DNA from: Nonomuraea sp. NBC_00507
Lineage (GTDB): Bacteria > Actinomycetota > Actinomycetes > Streptosporangiales > Streptosporangiaceae
DNA length: 64,000 bases
Direction of reading: 5' to 3'
Assembly (NCBI RefSeq): GCF_036013525.1
Contig: NZ_CP107853.1
Location: 8,742,001-8,806,000, forward strand
Position numbers and translations under genes: made by a program. Of the stretch, positions 26,329 through 34,496 are shown one piece after another (the stretch's first letter is position 1; each line of letters opens with the position of its first letter). Below the pieces are notes generated by a model. That model saw nothing but the letters and a program-made list of their open reading frames with translations. It had not been told where the DNA came from and searched no databases.

Positions 26329-27057
26329 TCACTGGGGGAAGCCGACGGCGAAGGCGCGCCTGAGGTAGTCCCACGCGGCCGCGCTGAGGATGCCCTTCGT
26401 CGCGGCCTCGGGACCTCTGGCGTCGATCCTGCCGTAGATGGCGGACATGACGCTCCTGTCCCCGCCGGCCAGGCCGGCCACGGCCGCGGTCCACCGGCGC
26501 GCGAGGTCCTGTACGGCGGGATCGGCCGGGTCCGTACCGCGCCCGGCGTGGGCCTCGGCCTCGGTGGCCAGGCCGGTCAGCTCCTGCAGCCGTTGCGCGA
26601 AGCCGTCCTGGCCCAGCTCCCGGTGGCGTTCTCCGAACCTGGCGAGCTGTTCGGGGGTGAAGTGTTCCGCCTGCATCATGGCCTCCATCGTGTCGATGAG
26701 CTGGTCGATCGACGGCTCCTGCGCGCTGCTCAGCGCCTCGGCGAGGCCGAGCAGCCGCCGGCGCAGGGCACGCTGGCCCGCCAGCCGGCCTTCCACCTGC
26801 TCCAGCTGCCGGGCGATGGTCTCGCGCAGGTCGGCGCCGTCGAGGGAGCGGGCGATCTCGGCGAGCGGCAGCCGCAGCTCCCGCAGTGCCAGGATCCGGT
26901 AGAGCCTGCGCACATCGTCACCGGTGTAGACCCGGTGCCCGGCGGCGGAGCGCTCGGCCGGGCGCAGCAGGCCGATCTGGTCGAAGTGCCGCAAGGTCCG
27001 TACGGTCACGCCCGTGGCGGCGGCGAGGTCGCCGATCTTCCAGCGTCGTGCGTTCAC
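26329..27057 (-). CDS. MerR-family regulator with TipAS-like domain
   Basis: A 242-residue regulator. The N-terminal MerR winged helix is clear (WKIGDLAAATGVTVRTLRHF, DQIGLLRP, VYTGDDVRRLYRILALRELRLPL), followed by a helix that dimerises and a TipAS-like antibiotic-recognition domain (~residues 120-240, HFTPEQLARFGERHRELGQDG). GTG at 27057 is selected because a promoter with a 19-bp spacer places transcription start at or next to it, indicating a leaderless message. It is divergent from a TetR gene. The ligand is unknown. Confidence 0.9.
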   Translation of the reverse strand: MNARRWKIGDLAAATGVTVRTLRHFDQIGLLRPAERSAAGHRVYTGDDVRRLYRILALRELRLPLAEIARSLDGADLRETIARQLEQVEGRLAGQRALRRRLLGLAEALSSAQEPSIDQLIDTMEAMMQAEHFTPEQLARFGERHRELGQDGFAQRLQELTGLATEAEAHAGRGTDPADPAVQDLARRWTAAVAGLAGGDRSVMSAIYGRIDARGPEAATKGILSAAAWDYLRRAFAVGFPQ

Positions 27058-27064
27058 ATCGCCG

Positions 27065-27095
27065 ACGCTAGGGGCTGACGCGGCGTCCGATGCAA
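27065..27095 (-). promoter_or_regulatory. MerR-type promoter with 19-bp spacer
   Basis: On the minus strand, -35 TTGCAT (27095-27090) and -10 TAGCGT (27070-27065) are separated by 19 bp. The spacer contains the dyad GACGC-C-GCGTC (27077-27087). An overlong spacer with a dyad in it is the known architecture of promoters activated by MerR proteins through DNA untwisting. Confidence 0.65.
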
Positions 27096-27139
27096 GCGTG
27101 TCGCCCAGCCTTCCTGGTGGATCATCGTAGGGTGGTCGC

Positions 27140-27769
27140 ATGGGGAAGACCGCGGCTCGACAGCCCGTACCTGCCCGGCGGGCCGACGCCGAACGCAACA
27201 TCGCCGCGATCCTCGAGGCCGGGACCCGGCTGCTCAGCGCCGACCCGTCCGCCAGCGTGGCCGACATCGCCAAGGCCGCCGGGGTGGGCCGGGTCACGCT
27301 CTACGGGCATTTCCCCTCGCGGGAGACGCTGGTGGACGCCGTGCTCGACCACACGGTCGGCGTGGCGGACGCCGCGCTGGAGGATCCGTCGCTCGACACG
27401 GCTCCGGCGCCCGAGGCCATGGGGAGGCTGCTGCGGTCGTCCTGGGAGATCCTCGATCGGCATCGCCGGTTGTTCGTGGCCGCGGACCGGGTCATGGCGA
27501 CCGAGCGGATCAGGGAGCATCACGACCGGCCGTTGCGCCGGGTGGAGCGGCTGATCGCGCGCGGGCAGCGGGACGGGGACTTCCGTACGGACCTGCCGCT
27601 GCCGTGGCTGGTGACGACGTTCTTCTCGATCATTCACAGTGCCGCCCAGGAGCGGGAGGCAGGGCGGCTGGCGCCTGAGGACGTGGAGCTGGTGCTGGTC
27701 ACGACGATGTTGTCGCTGCTCACCTCCGGCGAACGGTCCGGGCGGTCGCGCGACGGTGGTCACGGATGA
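27140..27769 (+). CDS. TetR/AcrR-family regulator
   Basis: A 209-residue TetR protein. The HTH reads NIAAILEAGTRLLSADPSASVADIAKAAGVGRVTLYGHFPSRETL (residues ~20-64, shown as the canonical pattern), with a variable C-terminal ligand domain. ATG at 27140 follows a TAGGGT at -10 spacing, so it may be leaderless. Its 3' end overlaps the convergent hydrolase gene by 50 bp. It could regulate the divergent MerR gene or the convergent lipid operon. Confidence 0.88.
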   Translation: MGKTAARQPVPARRADAERNIAAILEAGTRLLSADPSASVADIAKAAGVGRVTLYGHFPSRETLVDAVLDHTVGVADAALEDPSLDTAPAPEAMGRLLRSSWEILDRHRRLFVAADRVMATERIREHHDRPLRRVERLIARGQRDGDFRTDLPLPWLVTTFFSIIHSAAQEREAGRLAPEDVELVLVTTMLSLLTSGERSGRSRDGGHG

Positions 27770-28655
27770 GTGCGATCACGGTGTCGGCGGTGCGGTCGAG
27801 GTAAGTGCGTCCATCGGGCAGGTGCGCCTCCGGGCTGATGTAGCTGTGCCGCCCGATGTGGGTGGCCGGATCGAGCCGGTGTGCGGTGATCTTTCCGACG
27901 CGGGCGGCTCGGTTCCATCCGCTGCGGCGCAACAGCCGCCAGCGCTGAGGGAAGATCCAGGTGCCGACCCGCTCGATCCAGTCGCTGTCGCTCGTGAGCT
28001 GATACAGGTGACGGGCGTGGGTGAGATCGTTGGCGCCGTTGTGGAACCCGCCGAGGAGGATCAGCAGGAGCGGGGCACGCAGCTGGGTGTGCAGTTCTTC
28101 CACCGCGCCCGTGGCGACCTGGGCGCCGCCGCTGTAGCTGAGCAGCACCACGGGGATGCCACTGTCGGGCCGGTAGCCGGACAGGCGCAGGTGGTGGGCG
28201 ATCTGGTTGCCCACGGCGCGGTTGTACAGGGGACGGTAGCGGTGGTCGGCGGCGACGAAGATCTGCATGACGTTGTGCAGGAAGAGCAGGAGCCCGATGC
28301 GGTGGCGCAGCCACTCCCACACAGGCCGGTTGACGAGCGGGTCGGCCAGCGGCGAGTAGGGCTGCACCTGACCCAGCACCCGCAGCTCCGGCGCTTTGGC
28401 GATCAGGGCCTTGACCAGCTGGCCTCCGTCCCGCGTGTCGGTGAAGCGGCGTTTCCCGATGCCGTCCAGATAGACCAGGTAGGCGTCCGGAGGACGGTCG
28501 GCCTCCGCACCCCGGGCGTAGGGCATGCCCTGGGGGAGCTCGGTGGTGGGAGCCCGCCAGCCGGCCGTGTAGGCCATCACCTCGTAGCGGGCGAGCAGAG
28601 CTTCGGCGAGCAGGACCGGGCCGAGCACCAGGACGAGGAGCGGGAACTCGATCAT
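27720..28655 (-). CDS. Membrane-anchored alpha/beta-hydrolase-like protein
   Basis: A 311-residue protein with an N-terminal hydrophobic segment (IEFPLLVLVLGPVLLAEALLA, residues ~2-22) and a hydrolase-like body. VVLLSYSGGAQVATGAV contains a lipase-type S-x-S-G-G elbow near residue 170. A second hydrophobic patch (HRIGLLLFLHNVMQIFVAA) lies at ~118-136. The Asp/His partners cannot be assigned by eye. ATG at 28655 overlaps the stop of the upstream membrane-protein gene. It is the last gene of the patatin operon, suggesting a lipid or glycolipid substrate. Confidence 0.75.
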   Translation of the reverse strand: MIEFPLLVLVLGPVLLAEALLARYEVMAYTAGWRAPTTELPQGMPYARGAEADRPPDAYLVYLDGIGKRRFTDTRDGGQLVKALIAKAPELRVLGQVQPYSPLADPLVNRPVWEWLRHRIGLLLFLHNVMQIFVAADHRYRPLYNRAVGNQIAHHLRLSGYRPDSGIPVVLLSYSGGAQVATGAVEELHTQLRAPLLLILLGGFHNGANDLTHARHLYQLTSDSDWIERVGTWIFPQRWRLLRRSGWNRAARVGKITAHRLDPATHIGRHSYISPEAHLPDGRTYLDRTADTVIALIRDHRRATARTVRRR

Positions 28656-29143
28656 GTGAGCAGCTCCTGCCCCCTCATGACGCTGATCTTCATGACCAGG
28701 CGCCGGACAAGATCGACAGCGGCGGCCAGCCCGACTCCGGCGATGGCCACGCAGCCTGCGGCGGCCCACCAGCCCGCCCCCGTCATCGCGGCGAGCGGGG
28801 CGACCAGGCCGGCCCCGACCCCCACGAAGAGCAGCAGGTGCAGCAGGGGCCCGAGCAGCGGGAACGCGAGGACAGCGGCGAGAAGCAACGGGGCGAGCAA
28901 GCCAGGTGTCCAGGTCAACGCGGCGACGCCGGACAGCGGAGGGGACAGCACCAGCTCGGCGAGGGTCCATGCGGTCAGTGGCCACAACGCGAACACCGCG
29001 CCCTCGACCACGGCGCCGAGCAGCACGAGCAGGACCGCATGGGACCGTGACCCGATGGGCCGCCGGGCTACCAGCGGCAGGATCCGCCCGGCGGCCTCGG
29101 ACAGCCCGGCGAGCAGCAGCAGGACGACAACGGTGGGTGACAT
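28652..29143 (-). CDS. Polytopic membrane protein of unknown function
   Basis: A 163-residue very hydrophobic protein with about four transmembrane segments (VVVLLLLAGLSEAAGRIL, AVLLVLLGAVVEGAVFAL, LLAPLLLAAVLAFPLLG, WWAAAGCVAIAGVGLAAAV). No family is recognised. ATG at 29143 starts three bases after the glycosyltransferase stop, with AGGAG upstream, and its end overlaps the next start. It is probably a membrane partner in the operon. Confidence 0.8.
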   Translation of the reverse strand: MSPTVVVLLLLAGLSEAAGRILPLVARRPIGSRSHAVLLVLLGAVVEGAVFALWPLTAWTLAELVLSPPLSGVAALTWTPGLLAPLLLAAVLAFPLLGPLLHLLLFVGVGAGLVAPLAAMTGAGWWAAAGCVAIAGVGLAAAVDLVRRLVMKISVMRGQELLT

Positions 29144-29146
29144 CTC

Positions 29147-30370
29147 TCAGCGCTCCTGTGGCGAGTCCGCCGGGACCGGCCGGCTGACCCGTCCGGCCCG
29201 GTGCAGGTAGTGCTCGAGTTCGTCGGCGGCGCGCACATAGCCGCCGGCCTCACGCTGGGCGACCTGCAACGTGGCCGCCGCGGCCCGGAAACGGGGATCG
29301 TCGAGCAGGAGCCGGGCGAGGGCGTGCACGGGTCCCGGAGCGGCGTCCTGAGTACGGATCGACAGGCCTGCGCCGAGCTCGGCCACCCGCCGGGCCACCA
29401 GCGGCTGATCGGCGCCCTGCGGGACCACCAGCATCGGGACCCCGGCGTGCAGGGCCTCGTTGACGCTGTTCATCCCGCCGTGCGTGACGAACAGCGCGGC
29501 GCGGGCCAGCACCTCTGGTTGCGGCACGAAGCGGCGGGCGAGCACGTTGGCTGGCAGCGGATCCAGCGCGGCCGGATCGGTGGGTCCGGTGGAGATGACC
29601 ACGGTGCCGCCCAGCGGTGCGAGCGCGGTGGCGAAGGTGCGCAGCAGCTGCGGCCCGGCATCGAACACCGTGCCCAGCGAGGCGTACAGCACCGGGGCTC
29701 GCAGCCGATCGAGCGGGAACGCCGGGTCGGGTGGACGGGCGCCCAGGCTGGGGCCGACGAACTGGTACGACTCGTCGAAGGCGTCGACGCCGGGCTGGAA
29801 GGCGCGCGAGGTGAAGACCAGGTTGAGCGGCTGGCGTACGTTCGCCAGGTCGAGCAGGGGCAGTCCCCGGGTGTCGTAGCGGCGGGACAACCCCCACCGC
29901 GACCGCAGGTAGCCCTGGACATTGCGGGGCCGGGTCGCCGCCGCGGCCAGTAGCTCCCACGAGCCGCGGGTGGGGCTGGGCGCGGACCGGTTGAACGCGA
30001 ACGTGGTGAACAACGCTGCCGCCGGCACCTCGAGTTCGCGGGCGGCGACCGCGCCCCAGGGGCAGGCGGCGCCGTGGACGATCAGGTCAGGCCGGACGCG
30101 ACGCAGATCGGAAAGCACGGCGGGCAGCACACCGACGGCTGTGCGGGCCAGCCCGTCCAGCATGGTGACCGGCATCGGCGGATCGGCGAACGGCCGGTCG
30201 ACTTCGGGGTAGAGGCACACGGTGGCGCCGGTGGCCTCGATCTCCTTCGCGAACGCGGGCGAGGTGTGATAGGTGACGCAGTGGCCGCGACGGACCAGCT
30301 CAGACACGACCGGCAGCGTCGGATTGACGTGCCCGTGCATGGCGATGTTGAGGAACGCGATGGTGCTCAT
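29147..30370 (-). CDS. MGT-type glycosyltransferase (GT1)
   Basis: A 407-residue GT-B glycosyltransferase of the macrolide-glycosyltransferase type. FLNIAMHGHVNPTLPVVSELVRRGH is the N-terminal acceptor-domain signature, with the catalytic-type His at GHVNP. The C-terminal nucleotide-sugar site is FVTHGGMNSVNEALHAGVPM (near residue 298) followed by PQGADQPLVARRV. Such enzymes glucosylate macrolides, flavonoids, sterols or lipids. ATG at 30370 overlaps the patatin stop, so it is coupled to a lipase, which favours a lipid acceptor. Confidence 0.92.
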   Translation of the reverse strand: MSTIAFLNIAMHGHVNPTLPVVSELVRRGHCVTYHTSPAFAKEIEATGATVCLYPEVDRPFADPPMPVTMLDGLARTAVGVLPAVLSDLRRVRPDLIVHGAACPWGAVAARELEVPAAALFTTFAFNRSAPSPTRGSWELLAAAATRPRNVQGYLRSRWGLSRRYDTRGLPLLDLANVRQPLNLVFTSRAFQPGVDAFDESYQFVGPSLGARPPDPAFPLDRLRAPVLYASLGTVFDAGPQLLRTFATALAPLGGTVVISTGPTDPAALDPLPANVLARRFVPQPEVLARAALFVTHGGMNSVNEALHAGVPMLVVPQGADQPLVARRVAELGAGLSIRTQDAAPGPVHALARLLLDDPRFRAAAATLQVAQREAGGYVRAADELEHYLHRAGRVSRPVPADSPQER

Positions 30371-31326
30371 CGGCCGACCTCCGAGATCGAAGCGGTCCGT
30401 GCCCTGCCCAGACCGGCCGATGTCGCAGGAGGACCGTCGACCCGATACAGGCCGGGCCCGCTGATGCGCAGACCGTCGAGAAAGCGGCCCGCCGCCAGGC
30501 AAGCAGTGTTGATCAGCCGCTGGGAGTGACCGAAGTCCCAGGGGGCGGGCCAGGTCTCGATGCCGGTCGGCAGCACGACGGTCGGAATCCGGCGGGACAC
30601 CTCCTGCAGGTCGCGCTCGATCTGAGCGTGCCACAGCAGCAGCCCCGCCCTGGCGGCGACCGCGCCGGCCCGCCGGGGCGGGATGGCCGGGCGCAGCGGC
30701 CAGCTTGTCGGGCCGGTCGACAGCACCACCACGCTGGCCGCCCCTGCCTGCAGGGCCGCCCGCACCGGGACAAGGGCGATCACTCCGCCGTCGACGAGCG
30801 TCCGGCCGTCCCGATCCACCGGGGGCAGGATCCCCGGAATGGCGGCGCTGGCCAGCAGCGCGGACTCGAGATCTCCGTGGTCGAGCAGCGCCTGAGCGCC
30901 GGTGGCCAGATCCATGGCCACCGCGGTGAAGGGGACCTCCAGCTGTTCGATCCGCGGCGGCAGGCCGGCCCGGGCGATCAGCCTGCGCAGGCCGCGATCG
31001 GTGCAGATGCTGGCCCGGGTGGGCAGGTAGCCGAGCGGAAACACCTCACGGCGCCGCACACGGGTCCACACGACATCCAGCCATGGTGCGGCCTTGCCGG
31101 GGTGGGCGGCCGCGATCGCTCCGTTGAGAGCGCCCACCGAGGTTCCGATGACCAGGTCCGGGACGAATCCGCGCTGCTCCAACGCGTACCCGATGCCGAC
31201 CTGCGCGGCCCCGAGCACTCCCCCGCCCCCCACCACCACCGCCACGGGACGGGGAAGGGCACGCAAGCCCTCGCCGACGCTGTGGAGAGCCGAGGAGGCG
31301 GATCTCCGGCGATATCTGACATTCAT
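30367..31326 (-). CDS. Patatin-like phospholipase
   Basis: A 319-residue patatin/RssA-type lipid acyl hydrolase. The glycine-rich oxyanion loop GGGGVLGAAQVG is at residues 33-44, the nucleophile elbow GTSVG (Ser63) at 61-65, and the catalytic-dyad Asp179 in VDGG. There is no signal peptide. It is the first gene of the patatin, glycosyltransferase, membrane protein, hydrolase row, whose junctions overlap by four bases or are only three bases apart. Confidence 0.92.
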   Translation of the reverse strand: MNVRYRRRSASSALHSVGEGLRALPRPVAVVVGGGGVLGAAQVGIGYALEQRGFVPDLVIGTSVGALNGAIAAAHPGKAAPWLDVVWTRVRRREVFPLGYLPTRASICTDRGLRRLIARAGLPPRIEQLEVPFTAVAMDLATGAQALLDHGDLESALLASAAIPGILPPVDRDGRTLVDGGVIALVPVRAALQAGAASVVVLSTGPTSWPLRPAIPPRRAGAVAARAGLLLWHAQIERDLQEVSRRIPTVVLPTGIETWPAPWDFGHSQRLINTACLAAGRFLDGLRISGPGLYRVDGPPATSAGLGRARTASISEVGR

Positions 31327-31372
31327 GGTCCGTCCTCTCTCAGCACGGCGCCGACTCGGAGTCGTTCCTCAG

Positions 31373-31450
31373 CTAGGACCGGGCGGCCACCTCATCTGTG
31401 ACACCGTCGGCCAACGTGTTCGTTGCAGTCGTCGCGATGATCGCTGGCAT
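31373..31450 (-). CDS. Possible 25-residue peptide upstream of patatin
   Basis: An ATG at 31450 opens a 25-codon frame (starts MPAIIATT, ends DEVAARS) that stops at 31373, 47 bp before the patatin start. GAGGG lies seven bases upstream of the ATG. It fills much of the 145-bp gap between the aldo-keto reductase stop and patatin. There is no cysteine. It may be a leader peptide or chance; no family is recognised. Confidence 0.3.
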   Translation of the reverse strand: MPAIIATTATNTLADGVTDEVAARS

Positions 31451-31471
31451 GGGAGGGCCCTCTTTTGCGGA

Positions 31472-32320
31472 TCAGGCGAGGTCGGCGAGGTCCTCCCCAG
31501 TGAGGGTGATCGACCGGGCCGCCAGGTTCTCCTCCAGGTGAGCCGCGGAGCCGGTGCCCGGGATGGCAAGGGTGAGCGGGGACAGGGCCAGCAGCCAGGC
31601 CAGGGCGATCTGCTGGGCGGTGGCGCCGTGCCGTTCGGCGACCTTGACCAGGCCGGGGTCGTTGATGTCGGCTCTGCCGCCGCCGAGGGGGAAGAAGGGC
31701 GCGAAGGCGATGCCGGCCTGGGTGCAGGCGTCCAGGACGGCCGTCTCGTCACGGTTGGCGATGTGGAAGTTGTTCTGGACGGCCGTGACGGGGGCGATCG
31801 AGCGGGCCTCGGCGAGATGGCCGGCGTCGACGTTGCTGAGGCCCAGGTGGCGGATCAGGCCCTCCTCGCGCAGGGCGGCGAGCGCCTCGAAGCGTTGGGC
31901 GAGCGACTCGCCGTGCGGGGGCTCCATCATGCCGATGCGCAGGTAGACCAGGTCGAGGCGATCCACGCCCAGGCTTTCGAGGTTGGCTTCGACCTGGGGC
32001 CGGAGGTCGGCGGCGGTGCCCTGGCGGGGGCCGCCGGGGCCGAAGACCGGGCCGACCTTGGTGGCGATGACCAGATCCTCCGGGTAGGGGGACAGGGCCT
32101 CGCGGATCAGGGTGTTGGCGCGGACGGAGCCGTCCTGGCTGCGGTAGAAGTCGGCGGTGTCGATGTGGTTGACGCCGAGCTCGACGGCGCGGCGCAGGAC
32201 GGCGCGGCCGGACTCAGGGTCGCGGGCGGGTCCGCCCGGGCCGGCCTGGGGCAGGCGCATGGCGCCGAAGCCGAGCCGGTCGATCGTCAGGTTGCCGCCG
32301 AGGCGGAAGTGGTTGGTCAT
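31472..32320 (-). CDS. Aldo/keto reductase
   Basis: A 282-residue NADPH-dependent aldo/keto reductase (AKR, TIM barrel). LGFGAMRLPQ opens the protein, GVNHIDTADFYRS carries the catalytic Asp and Tyr, DLVIATKVGP the Lys, and LGLSNVDAGHL and IPGTGSAAHLEENLAA follow the family order. ATG at 32320 is preceded by GAGGAAAG. The upstream nitroreductase frame runs 107 bp into it. It is the second gene of a MarR-controlled pair. Confidence 0.92.
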   Translation of the reverse strand: MTNHFRLGGNLTIDRLGFGAMRLPQAGPGGPARDPESGRAVLRRAVELGVNHIDTADFYRSQDGSVRANTLIREALSPYPEDLVIATKVGPVFGPGGPRQGTAADLRPQVEANLESLGVDRLDLVYLRIGMMEPPHGESLAQRFEALAALREEGLIRHLGLSNVDAGHLAEARSIAPVTAVQNNFHIANRDETAVLDACTQAGIAFAPFFPLGGGRADINDPGLVKVAERHGATAQQIALAWLLALSPLTLAIPGTGSAAHLEENLAARSITLTGEDLADLA

Positions 32321-33086
32321 GTCTTTCCTCGTGATGTGATGTGGTGCCTGCGAGACGGCGGCGACGACAGCCGCTCCAGGCGGGAGACGCCCCGGTCTCG
32401 GCGCAGGCGGTTGCAGGGACTGAGCCCTCGACGAACGTGACCGTCTCCTCGAGCGGCGCGCGGCCTGTGCGGATGTAGTCGACCGTGACGTCCTCGAACC
32501 CGATCGACATGCCGCAGAAGAGCACGAGGCCGTCCGGGGGGTGCACGATGTCCGCGACGGTCTTGCGATAGACCGACCACGCCATCTGCGGGCAGCTGTG
32601 CAGCCCCTCGGCGCGCAGCAGCAGCATGACGGTCTGCAGATAGATGCCGAGGTCGGCCCATTGGGGCGGGCCCATGTCGCGGTCGATGTAGCAGAACAGG
32701 GCGGCGGGCGCGCCGAAACAGTCCCAGTTCGCGGAAGCGGCCCTCTGGCGCGCCTCCCAGTCATCGCGCGCGATGCCGAGCGCGCCGTAGCGCTCCCGGC
32801 CGAAGGCGGATCGGCGCTCGCGGTAGGGGGACTTCAGTTCGACCGGGTACATCTCGTATTCCCGCTCGTCCCAGGGGTCGCCCGTGGCCAGGCGCTCGCC
32901 GGCGCGCTTCTTGAGCTCGGCCAGCGGCTCGCCGGTCACCACGTAGACGTGCCAGGGCTGGAGGTTCGATCCGGACGGCGACCAGGCCGCGGCGGACAGC
33001 ACCCGCTCCAGCACCTCCCTCGGGACAGGCCGGTCGGTGAATCCGCGCACCGCACGCCGGCTCGTGACCGCCTCGTAGACCTCCAT
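32214..33086 (-). CDS. Nitroreductase with aberrant C-terminus
   Basis: A 290-residue FMN nitroreductase-family protein. Residues ~1-223 are normal (TSRRAVRGFTDRPVP, AAAWSPSGSNLQPWHVYV, MGPPQWADLGIYLQTVMLLLRAEG, FCGMSIGFED). After EETVTFVEG, where relatives end, the frame continues ~65 residues as a Pro/Arg-rich tail inside the start of the aldo-keto reductase gene. The tail looks like out-of-frame reading of AKR DNA, so a lost stop or small frameshift is likely. ATG at 33086 has GGAGG eight bases upstream. The catalytic core should be intact. Confidence 0.85.
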   Translation of the reverse strand: MEVYEAVTSRRAVRGFTDRPVPREVLERVLSAAAWSPSGSNLQPWHVYVVTGEPLAELKKRAGERLATGDPWDEREYEMYPVELKSPYRERRSAFGRERYGALGIARDDWEARQRAASANWDCFGAPAALFCYIDRDMGPPQWADLGIYLQTVMLLLRAEGLHSCPQMAWSVYRKTVADIVHPPDGLVLFCGMSIGFEDVTVDYIRTGRAPLEETVTFVEGSVPATACAETGASPAWSGCRRRRLAGTTSHHEERHDQPLPPRRQPDDRPARLRRHAPAPGRPGRTRPRP

Positions 33087-33135
33087 GATCGTTACCTCCC
33101 GTCCGCTCCAGGTGTCTACTTTCGTTACATTCACT

Positions 33136-33170
33136 ACGGTATCACACGCGATAGTATCATTCAATACTAT
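33136..33170 (-). promoter_or_regulatory. Nitroreductase promoter with palindromic operator
   Basis: On the minus strand, -35 TTGAAT (33164-33159), 17-bp spacer, -10 TACCGT (33141-33136). A perfect inverted repeat ATAGTAT (33151-33157) / ATACTAT (33164-33170) covers the -35 region. A repressor bound there would block RNA polymerase; the MarR protein encoded just upstream is the obvious candidate. Confidence 0.65.
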
Positions 33171-33248
33171 TTGGCCGCGGTTGAGCCCGCACCTCATGAG
33201 ACTCGATCCCCGTCGGCGACGAAGCCCTGACCGGCGCGCGGCTCGCGC

Positions 33249-33734
33249 TTACGCCTCGCCGCCTGCGGGATAGGCGAACCGGGTCAGCAGATCCCGCAGC
33301 AGCTCGGCCTCGCCGGGCCCCAGGTCGGCGACCAGACGCTCAGCCAGCGGCTCCGCCGCCACATGGGCCGCCTCGAACAGCTCGACGCCCTCAGGCGTGA
33401 TCTCCACCGCCCGCGCCCGCCGATCCCCAGGAACGCTCTTGCGGACGGCCAGGCCCTTACGCTCCAGATCGTCCACGACCCGCATGATCCCCGCCTTGTC
33501 CGACCCCGTCGCCGCCGCCAAGTCCCGCTGCACCGTGGGCCCGCGGTCGACGAGCACGATCAGCACGGCGAAATGCCGCAACTCGATGCCGAGCGGCCGA
33601 AGCGCCTCTGCCATCACCGTGGCCGCACGCCAGTGCGCCTGGCGCAGCAGCAAGCCGAGAGCGAAAGGCGAGGCATCCCCGGGGCGGTCGGTCGCACGCG
33701 AGGCAGTGGTTTTGCGAGGCACATCAGCGGTCAT
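33249..33734 (-). CDS. MarR-family regulator
   Basis: A 161-residue MarR winged-helix protein. LRHFAVLIVLVDRGPTVQRDLAAATGSDKAGIMRVVDDLERKGLAVR is the HTH and beta-wing start, followed by DRRARAVEITPEGVELF. ATG at 33734. It lies 160 bp upstream of the nitroreductase/AKR pair in the same direction. Similar DNA elements (GAATGA and GATACT) occur in front of both genes, suggesting autoregulation and control of the pair, perhaps in response to electrophiles or quinones. Confidence 0.9.
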   Translation of the reverse strand: MTADVPRKTTASRATDRPGDASPFALGLLLRQAHWRAATVMAEALRPLGIELRHFAVLIVLVDRGPTVQRDLAAATGSDKAGIMRVVDDLERKGLAVRKSVPGDRRARAVEITPEGVELFEAAHVAAEPLAERLVADLGPGEAELLRDLLTRFAYPAGGEA

Positions 33735-33738
33735 GGGA

Positions 33739-33771
33739 CCATATTACCCAGTATCCTCTCATTCGATATGG
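33739..33771. promoter_or_regulatory. Dyad upstream of marR
   Basis: CCATAT (33739-33744) and ATATGG (33766-33771) flank an AT-rich region. On the minus strand it contains CGAATGA-gag-GATACT, matching GAATGATACT in the nitroreductase promoter. A possible -10 TAATAT lies at 33748-33743. Confidence 0.45.
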
Positions 33772-33853
33772 TTTCATGTGAGAGTACATGCGATCGTGAA
33801 GCGGTCCGCGTTGGTGTTCGCCATGCCGGGCGTGCTGTGCGCCAGCGTGGAAC

Positions 33854-34414
33854 TTATCCGTTTTGTCCATTTAGGGCCGCGCGTACGCCAGGCTCGACGG
33901 CCGCGCGGAACGCGGCGTCCAACTCGGCGGGTGAGGCGGCGCTCTCGCCGTCCACCCATGCCCGCAGCAGCCCCATGAACGCACCGACCACGCAGACCAC
34001 CAGCAGGTCGAGCGCGGCCGACGCCCGCGCGCCCGCGGCCAGGAGCTCCTTCCTGACGACGGCCGCGAGCAACTGCTCGCCGCGCGCGTGCACCAGCCCG
34101 CCGCTGCGCCGTCCCATCAGCGCCCGCACGAGCCGGCGCTGCTCGTGCACGTGCTCGAACGTCGGGAGGCTGAACGCGAACAGCTCCCCCGGCCCGTCCA
34201 CCGGCGCGGGATGGAGGAAGGCGAGCCCGTCGAGGTTGCTGAACAACACGTCCTGCTTGTCGGTGAAATGCGCGTAGAAGGTGGACCGGCCCACGTCGGC
34301 CCGGTCGATGATGTCGGTGACGGTCACCGCGTCATAGCCCTTCTCCAGGATCAGCGCCACGAGCGCCTCCTGGACCATCCGCCGGGTACGCCGGACCCGC
34401 CGGTCTCCGGACAA
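33854..34414 (-). CDS. TetR/AcrR-family regulator
   Basis: A 186-residue TetR protein. The HTH spans residues ~10-58 (RMVQEALVALILEKGYDAVTVTDIIDRADVGRSTFYAHFTDKQDVL as the family pattern), with a C-terminal TetR_C-like domain. The start is TTG at 34414, chosen for AGGAGG seven bases upstream. It is divergent from a methyltransferase gene across a 117-bp region with a palindrome, so that gene is its probable target. Confidence 0.88.
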   Translation of the reverse strand: MSGDRRVRRTRRMVQEALVALILEKGYDAVTVTDIIDRADVGRSTFYAHFTDKQDVLFSNLDGLAFLHPAPVDGPGELFAFSLPTFEHVHEQRRLVRALMGRRSGGLVHARGEQLLAAVVRKELLAAGARASAALDLLVVCVVGAFMGLLRAWVDGESAASPAELDAAFRAAVEPGVRAALNGQNG

Positions 34415-34496
34415 TTCCCCGCCTCCTGTTCAGTACGGCACACCATGGCCGACCTGCTCGTTGACCGAGCTCCAGTATGAACGCATCATTCATAAC

